A stretch of 64,000 nt of DNA from Microcoleus vaginatus HSN003 (GCF_022701255.1 NZ_CP031705.1:2617501-2681500), one strand, 5' to 3'; positions 43,736 through 54,014 are shown, numbered from the stretch's first letter. Numbers and translations: made by a program. The notes: generated by a model from the letters alone, not told the origin.

Positions 43736-44905
43736 ATGAAAAATTACCCCACTCGAATGCAATCGGTACAGTCGCCCATAATTCCAGTAGTTGGCGAACT
43801 GATCCGCCAAAATCCGGGAACAATATCTTTAGGACAAGGCGTAGTTTACTACAATCCGCCACAAGAATCATTTGACCGAATTCCCGAATTCTTCGCAAAT
43901 ACCGACAATCACAAATACAAAGCCGTGGAAGGAATTCCACAATTACAAGATGCTATCGCAGCCAAACTAAAAATAGATAACGACATAGAAATTAATAGCA
44001 AAAACTGCATTGTCGTTACCGCCGGCAGCAATATGGGATTTACCAACGCCATTCTCGCTATCACTTCGGCGGGAGACGAAGTTATTATCCAATCACCTTA
44101 TTATTTCAACCACGAAATGGCGGCAATTATGGCAAATTGCCGACCTGTGATAGTAGAAACTGACGCCAATTATCAACTTAATATCGATGCTATAAAAAAA
44201 GCCATTACTGACAAAACGCGAGCCATAGTTACCATTTCACCAAATAATCCCACTGGGGTTGTTTATTCAGCCGAAGCACTCCGAGAAATTAACGAAATTT
44301 GTCGTCAGCACAACATCTATCACATCAGCGATGAAGCTTACGAATATTTTACTTATAACGGCGTCAAACACTGTTCGCCCGCCGCTTTTCCCCACTGCAG
44401 CGAACATACAATTTCTCTATTTAGCCTCTCCAAAGCCTACGGTTTTGCGAGTTGGCGGATCGGGTACATGGTAATCCCAGAACATTTGCTCGTTTCAGTG
44501 AGAAAAATTCAAGATACAATCTTAATTTGTCCCCCAGTAATTTCTCAATATGCAGCCCTGGGAGCCTTGCAAGTTGGTAGAGGTTACTGCGATAATTATG
44601 TAAGGGCGATCGCATCCGTGCGACAACTCGTATTAGAGGAACTCAATACCATCCAAAACTTGTGTACAATTTCCCCAGCCGCCGGAGCGTTCTACTTTTT
44701 CTTGAAAGTTGATACTGAAATCGATACAATGGAATTAGTAGAAAAATTAATTCGCGAATATCGTGTAGCCGTGCTTCCCGGTACAACCTTCGGCATGGAT
44801 AGTGGCTGCTATTTGCGCGTTGCTTACGGTGCTTTAGAAAAAGCAACTGCCACCGCAGGTATTAGGAGATTAGTTAAAGGTTTGAAGACAATTCTAAACA
44901 AGTAA
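43736..44905 (+). CDS. Pyridoxal-phosphate-dependent aminotransferase, class I/II
   Basis: 389 residues of fold-type I aminotransferases. Start motif PGTISLGQGVVYYNPP (about 28-43), GSNMGFTNAILAI (about 97-109), SPNNPTGVVYS (near 163-173), ISDEAYEYF (near 200-208), and SLSKAYGFASWRIGY, whose Lys at about residue 233 holds the cofactor. This is the general layout of aspartate/aromatic or kynurenine-type transaminases; the substrate cannot be decided. It is followed 16 bases later by the M24 peptidase gene in the same direction, so the two are likely co-transcribed, possibly linking peptide breakdown to amino acid use. Confidence 0.88.
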   Translation: MKNYPTRMQSVQSPIIPVVGELIRQNPGTISLGQGVVYYNPPQESFDRIPEFFANTDNHKYKAVEGIPQLQDAIAAKLKIDNDIEINSKNCIVVTAGSNMGFTNAILAITSAGDEVIIQSPYYFNHEMAAIMANCRPVIVETDANYQLNIDAIKKAITDKTRAIVTISPNNPTGVVYSAEALREINEICRQHNIYHISDEAYEYFTYNGVKHCSPAAFPHCSEHTISLFSLSKAYGFASWRIGYMVIPEHLLVSVRKIQDTILICPPVISQYAALGALQVGRGYCDNYVRAIASVRQLVLEELNTIQNLCTISPAAGAFYFFLKVDTEIDTMELVEKLIREYRVAVLPGTTFGMDSGCYLRVAYGALEKATATAGIRRLVKGLKTILNK

Positions 44906-44921
44906 AATAGGAAGATTGAAC

Positions 44922-46811
44922 ATGGTTGCCACTAATTTAAAAGCAAATACAAATATCCAAGATACCTCCGCTGCAAGACTGGCAGACTTGCGCGATTTGA
45001 TGGCAGATTATGAATTAGATTGCTATTACATCCCAGCGGTTGACGAACACTTAAATTTATCAGTTCCAGCAGCCAAGCAACGGCGAGCTTGGATGTGCGG
45101 TTTTACGGGTTCGGCCGGTGATTTGTTGGTTGGTAAAGATTCCGCTTGGTTGTTTGTGGATTCCCGCTACTACGAACAAGCCGAATTGCAAGTCGATACT
45201 GGAATTATTGAAATATCGAAACTTGGCTTAGAAGGCAATTTAACCTTAATTGAAACTTTAGAAAAACTCGCTGTAGAATCGGCAGAAAAATCAACGAAAA
45301 TTCGCATGGGTTTTGACCCGTTTACTGTAGCGACAGAGCAATATCAAAAGTGGGTAAAAAAAATTGCAACGGCGGAGATTGAACTCATACCAATCCCGGA
45401 GAATTTGACAGACAAAGTGCGATCGCAAACTCCTTGGCAAACAGCAGAGACTTTACCCGCGATTGATGCAGAGCCCATATTTAGCTTACCTGTATCCCTG
45501 ACCGGAGAAACCGCCGCCGAAAAATTAGCCAGAGTCAGGGAAGCCATGCACAAAGCCAATATCGATGTGCTTCCGATTACCAACCTGAATCAAATAGCGT
45601 GGCTGTTCAATCTCCGAGGCTCGGATATTCCCCACATTCCCATTTTCATCTCCTATGCCATTGTCACCACAGATTCAGCGTTTTTGTTTACAAATCCCGA
45701 ACGAATTTCGCTAGAAATAAAGCAAGAATTGCGGGCGGATGTAACTTTACTTCCCTACGCAGACTATCCGCATACATTAGAAACTTGCGTAAATTTGCCA
45801 CATAAAGTTCGGGTACTTTTAGACCCGAAACACAGCACAGCAGGCACGTACCAGTTAATATTAAATCATCAACAAGCGCAGTTTTACAACATCGAAATAG
45901 TTTTTAAGACACATCCGGTGGAAGGGATGAAAGCTCGCAAAAATCCGGTTGAAATCGAGCAGATGAAATCCGCCAATTTCAAAGCAAGTCGAGCGAAAAC
46001 TTTGACTTTAAAGTGGTTGACAGAACAGCTAGAAAATGGTGAGGTATTGACTGAGTTTGATGTCAAAGAAAGCATCGAAAGATTTTATCAGGAAGAAACT
46101 GATTTTCAGACTTTAACTTTTAGAACGATCGCAGGTGCGGGAGCCAATAGCTCGATCGTACATTACGGAACCCCCAGCCCAGAAGTCACCTTAAAACCCG
46201 GAGAATTGCTGCTGCTTGACTCAGGCGCGCAATATTTAGCAGGTACAACCGACGATACGAGAACAATAAGTATCGGAGAACCGACGGCGCTACAAATAGA
46301 ACACTACACCACAGTCTTAATCGCCCACATCAACTGTGCAATGCAGCAATTCCCCAAAGGAACAACGGGAGCGCAATTAGATGCGATCGCCCGTGCGGTA
46401 TTATGGCAAGAACAGCTAGACTACGGACACGGTACAGGGCACGGAGTGGGCGCATTTTTAGCCGGTCACGAAGGGCCCAACGGCATCAGCAAATCTGTGC
46501 AGTATCCCCTGGAAGCGGGAATGGTAACTAGCATCGAACCGGGATATTACGAACCGGGATGGGGCGGAATTCGCATCGAAAATCTCTATGTTGTCAGGGA
46601 AATGCCCTCAAAAAACGGTTCGGTTTGGTACGGATTTGAATCGCTGACATATATTCCGTTTGACAAAAAATTGATTAATGTCGATCGGCTGTCAAAGACT
46701 CAACTCGCATGGTTAAATAATTATCACGCTTCGGTAGTCGAGAAACTGGAACCCGTACTTGATGCAGCAACAATTGAAGGGTTGAAAACAGCCTGCGCTG
46801 CATTAGGTTAA
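44922..46811 (+). CDS. Xaa-Pro aminopeptidase-like M24B metallopeptidase
   Basis: 629 residues from ATG 44922. Two creatinase-type N-terminal domains (about 15-160 and 190-345) precede the pita-bread catalytic domain (about 350-570). Metal ligands are visible: LLLLDSGAQYLAGTTDDTRT (two Asp), GHGTGHGVGAFLAGHEG (His), MVTSIEPGYYEPGW (Glu) and GIRIENLYVV (Glu). The C-terminal extension contains LTYIPFDKKLINV, as in the long eukaryotic-type aminopeptidase P1. It should release the N-terminal residue from Xaa-Pro peptides in the cytoplasm. The start follows the aminotransferase gene closely. Confidence 0.9.
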   Translation: MVATNLKANTNIQDTSAARLADLRDLMADYELDCYYIPAVDEHLNLSVPAAKQRRAWMCGFTGSAGDLLVGKDSAWLFVDSRYYEQAELQVDTGIIEISKLGLEGNLTLIETLEKLAVESAEKSTKIRMGFDPFTVATEQYQKWVKKIATAEIELIPIPENLTDKVRSQTPWQTAETLPAIDAEPIFSLPVSLTGETAAEKLARVREAMHKANIDVLPITNLNQIAWLFNLRGSDIPHIPIFISYAIVTTDSAFLFTNPERISLEIKQELRADVTLLPYADYPHTLETCVNLPHKVRVLLDPKHSTAGTYQLILNHQQAQFYNIEIVFKTHPVEGMKARKNPVEIEQMKSANFKASRAKTLTLKWLTEQLENGEVLTEFDVKESIERFYQEETDFQTLTFRTIAGAGANSSIVHYGTPSPEVTLKPGELLLLDSGAQYLAGTTDDTRTISIGEPTALQIEHYTTVLIAHINCAMQQFPKGTTGAQLDAIARAVLWQEQLDYGHGTGHGVGAFLAGHEGPNGISKSVQYPLEAGMVTSIEPGYYEPGWGGIRIENLYVVREMPSKNGSVWYGFESLTYIPFDKKLINVDRLSKTQLAWLNNYHASVVEKLEPVLDAATIEGLKTACAALG

Positions 46812-47100
46812 GCCTTGTAATTTGTCGCACATTTAACTTGTGCAACTATTTTTCGTGAAACTCTTGTGGGGTGGGCACGCGAGCCCGCCCCCAAGGGAAG
46901 TAATCAAACTACTGATACGTCTTCAACTACTCCCAACGCATAAACTCTCAGACACAATATCCTAAAGACCTGTTAACAGACTAAGGTAATGACCATAAAA
47001 TAGAAGATAAGCAGATATTTAGTGTCTATAGCTAATAGAACTAAACTGTTTATCCCTGATACTCTAACAGAAAATTATCAAGGATAAGGGATTAAGTTTT

Positions 47101-49515
47101 ATGAAAGCAGAATCAGAAGTATCTATTTTTTTTGCACTATCTATTTTCTCAAATGAAAAATTTAAAGCCGATGATGATAGACTAAACTATCAATCCTATA
47201 AAGAGCTAGGTCTAATTTGTGGTCAATGTAGAGAACTTGTCTTTTTTAAGCAAGGTATAGAGAGAGTTTCTCACTTCTCTCATTTCAGAGATACAGGCAA
47301 AGATTGTCCGTGGAGAACAGAGAGCCATAGTAATACACAATCTAGTGATTCTTTTAAGAGAGAACAAAGTTTACAAGAATTCCAAACTAAATTTAGATGG
47401 ATTATTGAACAAGGGATAATAAAACATCAACAAATTTCAGAGTCTCAGCTTCGCGAGCAAATAAAGAAAGGTCAAAAATTAGTTTCTACCTATAAGATAG
47501 ATATCGACTCTTGGCTAAGGTGGTTTAATCAAAATAGAGAACAACTGGGAAATCTAGCTAAAAGTTTGTATCAAAGTAATGAGTTAGTATCTGAGGAAAA
47601 TCAGATAATTCTTTTAAATTTTGTTGATTATTTGTGTGTTCCTGCTAGTGAAGATATTTTGAGAGATATCCTTTACTATGTATTTGGTTTATTGGATAAA
47701 GAGATATCTCTTAATAAATACTTAGAAGAGGTTTGCTCTAAAGTCATTGAAATAATAATTTTTGCTGGTTGGGAAGAAGAGTACGAAATCGCACCTATCA
47801 TATTCAAAGGGATTGACCACCCTAATGTAGAGGAAAAAACTCCTAAAGGTCAAATCAAGGTAGAGCAGCAAACACCTAAGCCTATTAAGTTGGAAAATGA
47901 GAAAGTCGGAGTTAATCAAGTCGAGTTCACCGACATAATCGCAACTGTTCCTATGCTGTTACGACTGACACCGGGTGAGGCGGGTTACAAACTGGTAGGA
48001 TTGCCGATCAAATTACCGCCAGAACTGACTTATGATTCTGCCCGTTATATTGCCTCTAATTTAGGCATGGGCGCACTCGGTTATCTCAACAATGAGGTAG
48101 CCAGAATAAAGGGTGGATCTGAGTCTATGATTGGTAGGTATACCAGGCGAGACATGATCGATGCTTTGAATGCGTTGATCACTGGTATCAAGGCAAGCCA
48201 AAAAATTGATCCGGCTAACGTCTTAATCAGTAAAAACAAGCTAAAAGCGTACATGAGTCAGCAGGAATTCTATTCCTCACCAACTGACCAATACTACTCA
48301 TTCTATCCTCTAGCATCTGTCAAAATTATCCAAGAGACTGAAAGCATCAAGTATAGCTATAGGTTAACAAACTTCGGCGACCCGATGGCATTAATTAGAG
48401 CCAACCTCTCATCAATACAGACTTGGGTGCAGCGTCTAAACTATAACCTTAAAAATTACTTTGGGGTTAAAAAACCCAGCTTCGATGAGATCCGCCAATA
48501 CCTGAAGGATTACTTTAAGTTCAAAAATTGCGATCTCAAGGTCTATTACGATAATGGGATCTTTTTTGAAGTCTGGCATCAAGGGAAATTAGTAACAAAA
48601 CAACTCATTACCATAATCGATCCTGCTAATGCTGAAAAAACCTACAATCTGCAATCCGTAAATATCGCTAGAAATATCCAGTTTGGTGATAATCGGATAT
48701 TTGAAAAAGTGTTGAAGTGCAACAACATTCTAGATAGTGACTTAATACGGTTTGCTAAAGGTCAATTATCAAAAGTTGTTGACAAATTCATTACCGCTAA
48801 CGAGAAAAAGTTAGTAGGCAAAGATAAAGTGGCACAGACTAGCAAGGTTAGGGATCTGCTAGGTTTTGGTAAGACTAGCAAGGGCTTCTCTAACATCAAA
48901 AGCACGTTCTTAAAATTCATAAGACCATTCTCTAATGAATCAGAAGTTAACAGAGGTAAAGTCTTAAACCTTAGAACGGGTAAAACGTTAGATCAACATT
49001 CTGCCAATGAGTTATTAGAGAAAATGACAGCTAACTGGAAGGAATGGGATCGTGATAAAGATCAAACAATTCAACTAGGAGGAATAGAGGTTAAGAAGCC
49101 TAACCCTGGCAAGTTAATGTTAGAGGTTCACAATAAAATCTCTGATTATCCGCACTTAGATCAACTTGTTTGGGGTGATTTAATAGAAGTTTGGTGGCAA
49201 TTGACACAAGAGCCGATCGGTTTTAGGACTTCTAGCGGTGTGATATTAACACCTTGGTCTATCAAAGAGGATCGAGTTGACATCTGGCAATACAGAATAA
49301 AGATGCAACTGATCGACATTCTCCGAGATCAAAAGACAAATAAAGGTGAGGTAACAACAATAGAGGCACATCTACAACTATCGAGAAAGAGGTTAAGAGA
49401 GATATTAGATACTGTCTACCCTAACTGGCAAAAACAAGTATCGGAGGATATACTGAGACATCTCGACGCATTAGAGAACGCATTAGAGTTAGCTAAAAAA
49501 GCTGCTAAACTCTAA
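47101..49515 (+). CDS. Large unknown protein with CoiA-like zinc finger at its N-terminus
   Basis: 804 residues. Residues 38-72 resemble the zinc-binding start of CoiA-like competence proteins: ICGQCRELVFFKQGIERVSH, then FSHFRDTGKDCPW (CxxC ... HFSH ... C). The next 200 residues are helical and Lys/Glu-rich. From about residue 280 a second part begins (VEFTDIIATVPMLLRLTPGE), with YDSARYIASNLGMGALGYLN and YTRRDMIDALNALI. The C-terminus has a helix-turn-helix-like IEAHLQLSRKRLREILDTVY. No known catalytic motif. Codon use is rich in AGA/AAA and HIP1 sites are missing, so it differs from neighbouring genes and is probably acquired. It sits between a normal gene and tRNA-Thr. Its function is unknown; a DNA-binding role is a guess. 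Confidence 0.6.
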   Translation: MKAESEVSIFFALSIFSNEKFKADDDRLNYQSYKELGLICGQCRELVFFKQGIERVSHFSHFRDTGKDCPWRTESHSNTQSSDSFKREQSLQEFQTKFRWIIEQGIIKHQQISESQLREQIKKGQKLVSTYKIDIDSWLRWFNQNREQLGNLAKSLYQSNELVSEENQIILLNFVDYLCVPASEDILRDILYYVFGLLDKEISLNKYLEEVCSKVIEIIIFAGWEEEYEIAPIIFKGIDHPNVEEKTPKGQIKVEQQTPKPIKLENEKVGVNQVEFTDIIATVPMLLRLTPGEAGYKLVGLPIKLPPELTYDSARYIASNLGMGALGYLNNEVARIKGGSESMIGRYTRRDMIDALNALITGIKASQKIDPANVLISKNKLKAYMSQQEFYSSPTDQYYSFYPLASVKIIQETESIKYSYRLTNFGDPMALIRANLSSIQTWVQRLNYNLKNYFGVKKPSFDEIRQYLKDYFKFKNCDLKVYYDNGIFFEVWHQGKLVTKQLITIIDPANAEKTYNLQSVNIARNIQFGDNRIFEKVLKCNNILDSDLIRFAKGQLSKVVDKFITANEKKLVGKDKVAQTSKVRDLLGFGKTSKGFSNIKSTFLKFIRPFSNESEVNRGKVLNLRTGKTLDQHSANELLEKMTANWKEWDRDKDQTIQLGGIEVKKPNPGKLMLEVHNKISDYPHLDQLVWGDLIEVWWQLTQEPIGFRTSSGVILTPWSIKEDRVDIWQYRIKMQLIDILRDQKTNKGEVTTIEAHLQLSRKRLREILDTVYPNWQKQVSEDILRHLDALENALELAKKAAKL

Positions 49516-50094
49516 ACACTAGCTAGGGTATACCCGGTAAGTTATCCTAGCTCTTTCTACTAAAAGCATTCAACCTTTGACTTAAGTCAGTAAAAAGAAT
49601 GAAATTTAGTAGATGTAAACAAATAAAACAGGTATATATACACTACTAAGATAGGACATTATATGTAAAAAGTGATATAGGAAAGTATATATGAAATATG
49701 AGAATCTATAGGAACAGAGTAGAGACGATAGCTAAATGGTTGAGGTTAGAGTAACCCGCTTTCCCTATGTGCTTCTATTACATAATTTATTTCAATGCAA
49801 ACTCAATGTTCTATAACTAAAACAAATCATATTATATGCCTCTAGATTGAGCTACAGGGAGCGATAAGGCACGTATGGGTATGAATACTACATTTATTGT
49901 GTAGAGGAGCCTTAAAACTCGATTTAAGAGGGGTAGAGTGAGATGTGACAGCTTAGGGTCTAGGTAAGTATAATTATTAGGCCGAAATTATCTTTACTAT
50001 CTAAATAATTTTGATTTACTTATAAAGCCCAGCTTTAAGAGCTTAGTTGGGTATGAAACGGGTATGGGGTTCTAGACCCACTTCATACCTAAAA
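49516..50094. other. AT-rich intergenic region, possibly with structured RNA
   Basis: About 580 bases with no usable frame. It contains several pairing stretches, for instance ggtatgaa (50051 region) with ttcatacc (50082 region), and a G/A-rich part around 49850-49960 (gggagcgataaggcacgtat). Composition matches the 804-residue gene to its left. It could hold a small RNA, or be the remains of an integrated element. Nothing more can be claimed. Confidence 0.4.
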
Positions 50095-50135
50095 ATAAGA
50101 CCAAGGCTCGAAGTTTCATCAAGCCTTGGTCTTAT
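50095..50135 (-). terminator. Terminator of tRNA-Thr
   Basis: 14-bp perfect stem (ataagaccaaggct at 50095-50108, complement at 50122-50135) with a 13-base loop; on the minus strand it is followed by a T-rich stretch (atttttagg). It begins 7 bases after the tRNA 3' end. Confidence 0.85.
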
Positions 50136-50141
50136 CAGTAA

Positions 50142-50214
50142 AGCTGGTGACAGGATTTGAACCTGCGACAGGCTGATTACAAATCAGCTACTCTACCAAC
50201 TGAGTTACACCAGC
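50142..50214 (-). tRNA. tRNA-Thr (anticodon UGU)
   Basis: 73 bases read on the minus strand. The acceptor stem GCTGGTG pairs with CACCAGC, discriminator T, no encoded CCA. D arm AACTCAGTTGGTAGAGT, anticodon arm CTGATTTGTAATCAG with anticodon TGT, T arm AGGTTCAAATCCT. All stems are intact. It decodes ACA (and others by wobble). Confidence 0.97.
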
Positions 50215-50340
50215 AGTGAAACTTAATATAGCAAACTTATAGTCATTAGCGCAACCCCCCCAGCCATTTTTTTTTTCAAATTCGCTCAAAACCCCTCCCC
50301 GTAAGGGCAAAACCGAAATTGTCTGCCCACTGCCAATTAA

Positions 50341-52497
50341 CTAATCGCACCGCCAAATCTTAATCGTCTGATCCGCACTGCCGCTGGCGAGCAAATTGCC
50401 CGAAGGCGCGATCGCCACCGAGTACACCGTACCCGAATGTCCCTTAAGAGCGCTCAACAACTCCCCCGTCTGCAAATTCCAAATATTAATCGTATTATCA
50501 TCGCACCCACTAGCCAAAGTCAAACCGTCCCGACTGATAGCAACCGACTCGCCCCGACTCACATAATTCTGCAAAATATGCACCGCCTCATTCGTTCCTA
50601 AATTCGTTTCACCCTTTCCCCTTCCAGAATTAGTATTTAAAATCCGCAACAAACTGCCCGTGTGCAAATTCCGCAGCTTAATCGTATAATCATTGCTCAC
50701 GCTAGCAAGAATCTGACCGTCCGGCGCGATCGCCACAGAATTCACCCCAACATTCAACCCCGAAAGAGTCCGCAGCAACTTGCCGCTTTCCACATCCCAA
50801 ACCTTGCTCGTCGCATCCGAACTGCCACTCGCCAATATTTTACCGTCGGGGCTAAAAACCACCGCATTCACATTGTCAGAATGACCCCTCAAAGTCCGCA
50901 GCAACTCACCACTCCGCAAATTCCAAAGCTTAATCGTATTATCAGCCCCGCCGCAGCTAGCAATTACCAGGCGCTTCGGGTTAATCGCCACCGAATTCAC
51001 CTCCATAGAATGTCCAGGAAAAGTACACAGCAAATCACCGTTGTGCAAATTCCAAAACTTAATTGTTTCGTCCGAACTGCCACTGACCAACATTTTTCCG
51101 TCATAGCTAATAGCCACCGAATTTACGCGATCGGAATGCCCCGTCAGAGTGCCAATTAATTCTGCTGTTTCTAAATTCCAAATCTTAATAGTTTTATCCC
51201 AACTACCGCTAGCCAGAATTTTGCCATCAGGGCTAATCGCCAGAGAATTCACAAACGATGAATGTCCTGGCAGCGTCTCTACACACCGCCATTTCTCATG
51301 TTTTAATTTGTGAGCTAATTCCTTCACCCGCTTAGATGCGGCCTCAGCTTCCTCTCTGCGTTTGAGTTCAGCCTCCTCCAAACGCTGGCGTTCCGCCCTA
51401 GCTTTCGCCTCTCGCAGCGCCAGCCGCCGCATCTCTCCCTTATAGACTATTCGCTGCTGCTCCTGAATTTCTTTAAGAGTTTCAATATACGGTTGGGCCC
51501 AATCTTTAGAAAACCATTCCTGAGCAAATTCCGCCTCTAATTTAAATAACTGAGGTTCGTGAGTAAAATCGATATTTAAATAATACAAATCAGCTAAAAA
51601 AGCCGCCAATAACTTGTGAATAGTCACAATTATTTGCCGAATAATCCGCAGGCTCAGCTTTTTATCTTTCCCCTCCGCCTCCAACTGGTGATAAACCTCT
51701 TCCCAATTCCAAGGCTGCATCGCCACTAGAGAAACGCTCTGATTGATGACTCCCCAAAAACCCACATGAAAATTAACTTCATAATCGCTGATGTCGCTAT
51801 ACAATATAGCTGTCGGTACGGGAGACAACACAGTCTGCAACCGCTCTACATCAATATCAGAAATCGATTTTTTGAAATAGTCTCCGTAAAACTGAACCGG
51901 GCACAAATCTCCATGGGGGGGGTAGTGCTGGTTCAAAAAAGCTCTCAACTTAGCCGGCAGCTCGATATTCAGATTGTGGCGAAACGAATCGGGGCAATCT
52001 TCGCTAATTTTTGCGGGAGCAACTAACAGCAGCAATCGGTGCTGCTGCTGCTGCAAAATCTGTTCAGTTTCCTGCCTGCTCAAATTAGAAAACCAGTTGT
52101 CCCTGTCCCAAATAGTTTGAATTTGGCTCAGCTTAACTCGAATTGCTTCTGATTGAAACTCCCGCATTAAGTCGCGGCAAAGCCGACTAATTGCCCGCTT
52201 ATCTCTTACTTCTTGTGCCTTAATTCGATTAACACGTTCTTCCTTTGCCCATTCTTCGGCGTCGGCGAGGGCGATTAATTGTTGTTCTCTGGCCTGCTGC
52301 CGCTGCAAATATCTCACTTGTGCTTTAATCCAGCGGGGGTCTTTTTTGATTTGCTGGTTCAAAGCTGAAGAACCAGAGGGCTCAATTTCTGCATAGCGTT
52401 CGTTGACAGCGCTTGCTCCCAATCTTTCTCCCAATTCAGAGGCTACAGGCTTCAACAGTTCAATGAGGGTGTCTGAGACGGGGCGGGGTAAGGACAT
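50341..52497 (-). CDS. WD40-repeat protein with charged coiled-coil N-terminal part
   Basis: 718 residues. Residues 1-400 are helical and charged; QLIALADAEEWAKEERVNRI and RLALREAKARAERQRLEEAE are clear coiled-coil or long-helix parts. In between is an unrecognised domain (ILYSDISDYEVNFHVGFWGV). Residues 408-718 form seven WD40 blades with the usual GH ... WD marks, e.g. LPGHSSFVNSLAISPDGKIL, GHSDNVNAVVFSPDGK and GHSGTVYSVAIAPSGNLL. Blade six carries a 20-residue insertion (NSGRGKGETNLGTNEAVH). Seven blades close one propeller, a protein-binding platform. No kinase, caspase or NTPase domain is attached. Function unknown; such proteins are common in filamentous cyanobacteria. Confidence 0.85.
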   Translation of the reverse strand: MSLPRPVSDTLIELLKPVASELGERLGASAVNERYAEIEPSGSSALNQQIKKDPRWIKAQVRYLQRQQAREQQLIALADAEEWAKEERVNRIKAQEVRDKRAISRLCRDLMREFQSEAIRVKLSQIQTIWDRDNWFSNLSRQETEQILQQQQHRLLLLVAPAKISEDCPDSFRHNLNIELPAKLRAFLNQHYPPHGDLCPVQFYGDYFKKSISDIDVERLQTVLSPVPTAILYSDISDYEVNFHVGFWGVINQSVSLVAMQPWNWEEVYHQLEAEGKDKKLSLRIIRQIIVTIHKLLAAFLADLYYLNIDFTHEPQLFKLEAEFAQEWFSKDWAQPYIETLKEIQEQQRIVYKGEMRRLALREAKARAERQRLEEAELKRREEAEAASKRVKELAHKLKHEKWRCVETLPGHSSFVNSLAISPDGKILASGSWDKTIKIWNLETAELIGTLTGHSDRVNSVAISYDGKMLVSGSSDETIKFWNLHNGDLLCTFPGHSMEVNSVAINPKRLVIASCGGADNTIKLWNLRSGELLRTLRGHSDNVNAVVFSPDGKILASGSSDATSKVWDVESGKLLRTLSGLNVGVNSVAIAPDGQILASVSNDYTIKLRNLHTGSLLRILNTNSGRGKGETNLGTNEAVHILQNYVSRGESVAISRDGLTLASGCDDNTINIWNLQTGELLSALKGHSGTVYSVAIAPSGNLLASGSADQTIKIWRCD

Positions 52498-52755
52498 ACC
52501 TGTTAAAACTTTTTCTTATTTAAGGACGATCGCGCGAGTCATGCGTACCTCCTGGGGCAGGGCTATTACATTTGGGCGATCGGCCGATGGTATATGTAAG
52601 GCGTATCGTGCAGCCGCGCCAGCTTAGCACATTAACTCAATAATAATATTTATTTCTACACTTTACATTTTACCCCGAATCTGAATCGAAAACACCCACG
52701 GAAAAGACTTCACGATATGCGATCGACCCTGAGTTCCCCCAGTTTATTTTTTTTG

Positions 52756-52829
52756 TTGCCTTTTGACTCGCTCTTGTCTATAATCGTACTTCACAACCAT
52801 AATTACGGTATTCCGACCTGATAACCGTA
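52756..52829 (+). promoter_or_regulatory. Possible promoter and operator of the sulfate uptake genes
   Basis: A -10 like tataat (52779-52784) stands 17 bases behind ttgcct (52756-52761). Downstream, tacggt (52804-52809) and accgta (52824-52829) form an interrupted palindrome, which could bind a dimeric regulator (for example a Crp-type or LysR-type sulfur regulator). The ribosome site agagga (52838-52843) and ATG follow. All by inspection. The rest of 52498-52852 has no gene. Confidence 0.35.
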
Positions 52830-52852
52830 CTTTCACTAGAGGAATAAATATA

Positions 52853-53998
52853 ATGAGCCCGTGGCAACGCCTAACTCAACACCTTCAGTGGCCGCAACAG
52901 CCACCCGCCAGCACAAATCAATCATTTACGGCGCTGAAAAGATTTGTGTCGCTATTTTTAGTGGGAATAACTTTAAGTCTGGCCGTTGCATCCTGCGGCC
53001 AGGGAACCACCAACAACCCTGCAGCCACTCCAGGTGGTGCTAGCCCAGCAGCCAACAAAGGTAATGTAGAATTAACCCTAGTATCCTTCGCCGTCACCAA
53101 AGCCGCCCACGAAGCCATAATTCCCAAATTTATAGAACAATGGCAAAAAGAAAAAGGCCAAACCGTCACCTTCAACCAAAGCTACGGCGGTTCCGGTTCC
53201 CAAACTCGGGCCGTAATTGACGGTTTAGAAGCAGACATCGTACACCTAGCCCTCGCCCTCGACACCGCAAAAATCGAAAAAGCCGGACTAATTCAACCTG
53301 GGTGGGAAAAAGAAGTTCCCAACGAAGGCATAGTCAGCAAATCGGTAGGAGCAATAGTTACCCGCGAAGGCAATCCCAAAGGCATCAACACCTGGGAAGA
53401 TTTAAGCAAAGACGGAGTAAAAGTGATTACTGCCGATCCTAAAACATCAGGCGTTGCCCGTTGGAATTTCCTCGCACTTTGGGGATCGGTTGTTAAAACC
53501 GGAGGAGACGAAACCAAAGCATTAGACTTGACTAGCAAAGTCTACAAAAACGTCCCGATTCTGACTAAAGATGCCCGCGAAGCCACTGATGTATTTTTCA
53601 AACAAGGGCAAGGCGACGCCTTAATTAACTACGAAAACGAGATTATTCTGGCAGGTGAGAAAGGCGAAAAACCGACTTATACTATTCCCGAAGTCAATGT
53701 TTCGATCGACAATCCGATTGCCATCGTCGATAAAAACGTTGATAAACACGGTACTCGCGAAGTCGCCGAAGCATTTGTTAAGTTTCTCTACACCCCAGAA
53801 GCTCAGCGAGAATTTGCCAAAGTAGGCTTCCGCCCAGTAGATGCGACAGTAGCCGCGGAACCAGAATTTGTCAAAAAATATGCCCCCATCAAAACCCTAT
53901 TTACAGCTCAAGACTTAGGAGGTTGGGGAGATATTCAGCAGAAATTCTTCGATGACGGAGCTGTTTTTGACAAAATCCAAGGTTCTATTAGACAGTAA
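52853..53998 (+). CDS. sbpA: Sulfate ABC transporter, periplasmic sulfate-binding lipoprotein
   Basis: 381 residues. A 30-residue polar extension precedes the signal peptide ([20 protein letters not shown]), whose lipobox VASC gives an acylated Cys at about 49, then an Ala/Pro/Gly linker. The mature domain is that of sulfate/thiosulfate-binding proteins: [73 protein letters not shown] and [13 protein letters not shown]. It captures sulfate outside the membrane and hands it to CysT/CysW. It begins the cluster; a hairpin separates it from cysT. Confidence 0.93.
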   Translation: MSPWQRLTQHLQWPQQPPASTNQSFTALKRFVSLFLVGITLSLAVASCGQGTTNNPAATPGGASPAANKGNVELTLVSFAVTKAAHEAIIPKFIEQWQKEKGQTVTFNQSYGGSGSQTRAVIDGLEADIVHLALALDTAKIEKAGLIQPGWEKEVPNEGIVSKSVGAIVTREGNPKGINTWEDLSKDGVKVITADPKTSGVARWNFLALWGSVVKTGGDETKALDLTSKVYKNVPILTKDAREATDVFFKQGQGDALINYENEIILAGEKGEKPTYTIPEVNVSIDNPIAIVDKNVDKHGTREVAEAFVKFLYTPEAQREFAKVGFRPVDATVAAEPEFVKKYAPIKTLFTAQDLGGWGDIQQKFFDDGAVFDKIQGSIRQ

Positions 53999-54014
53999 AA
54001 AAACAGAATGCCCT

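Noticed and set aside
46812..50214. attL/attR direct repeats of the tRNA-Thr 3' end
   Set aside because: I searched the left side for a copy of the tRNA 3' end and saw none, so integration at the tRNA is not demonstrated.
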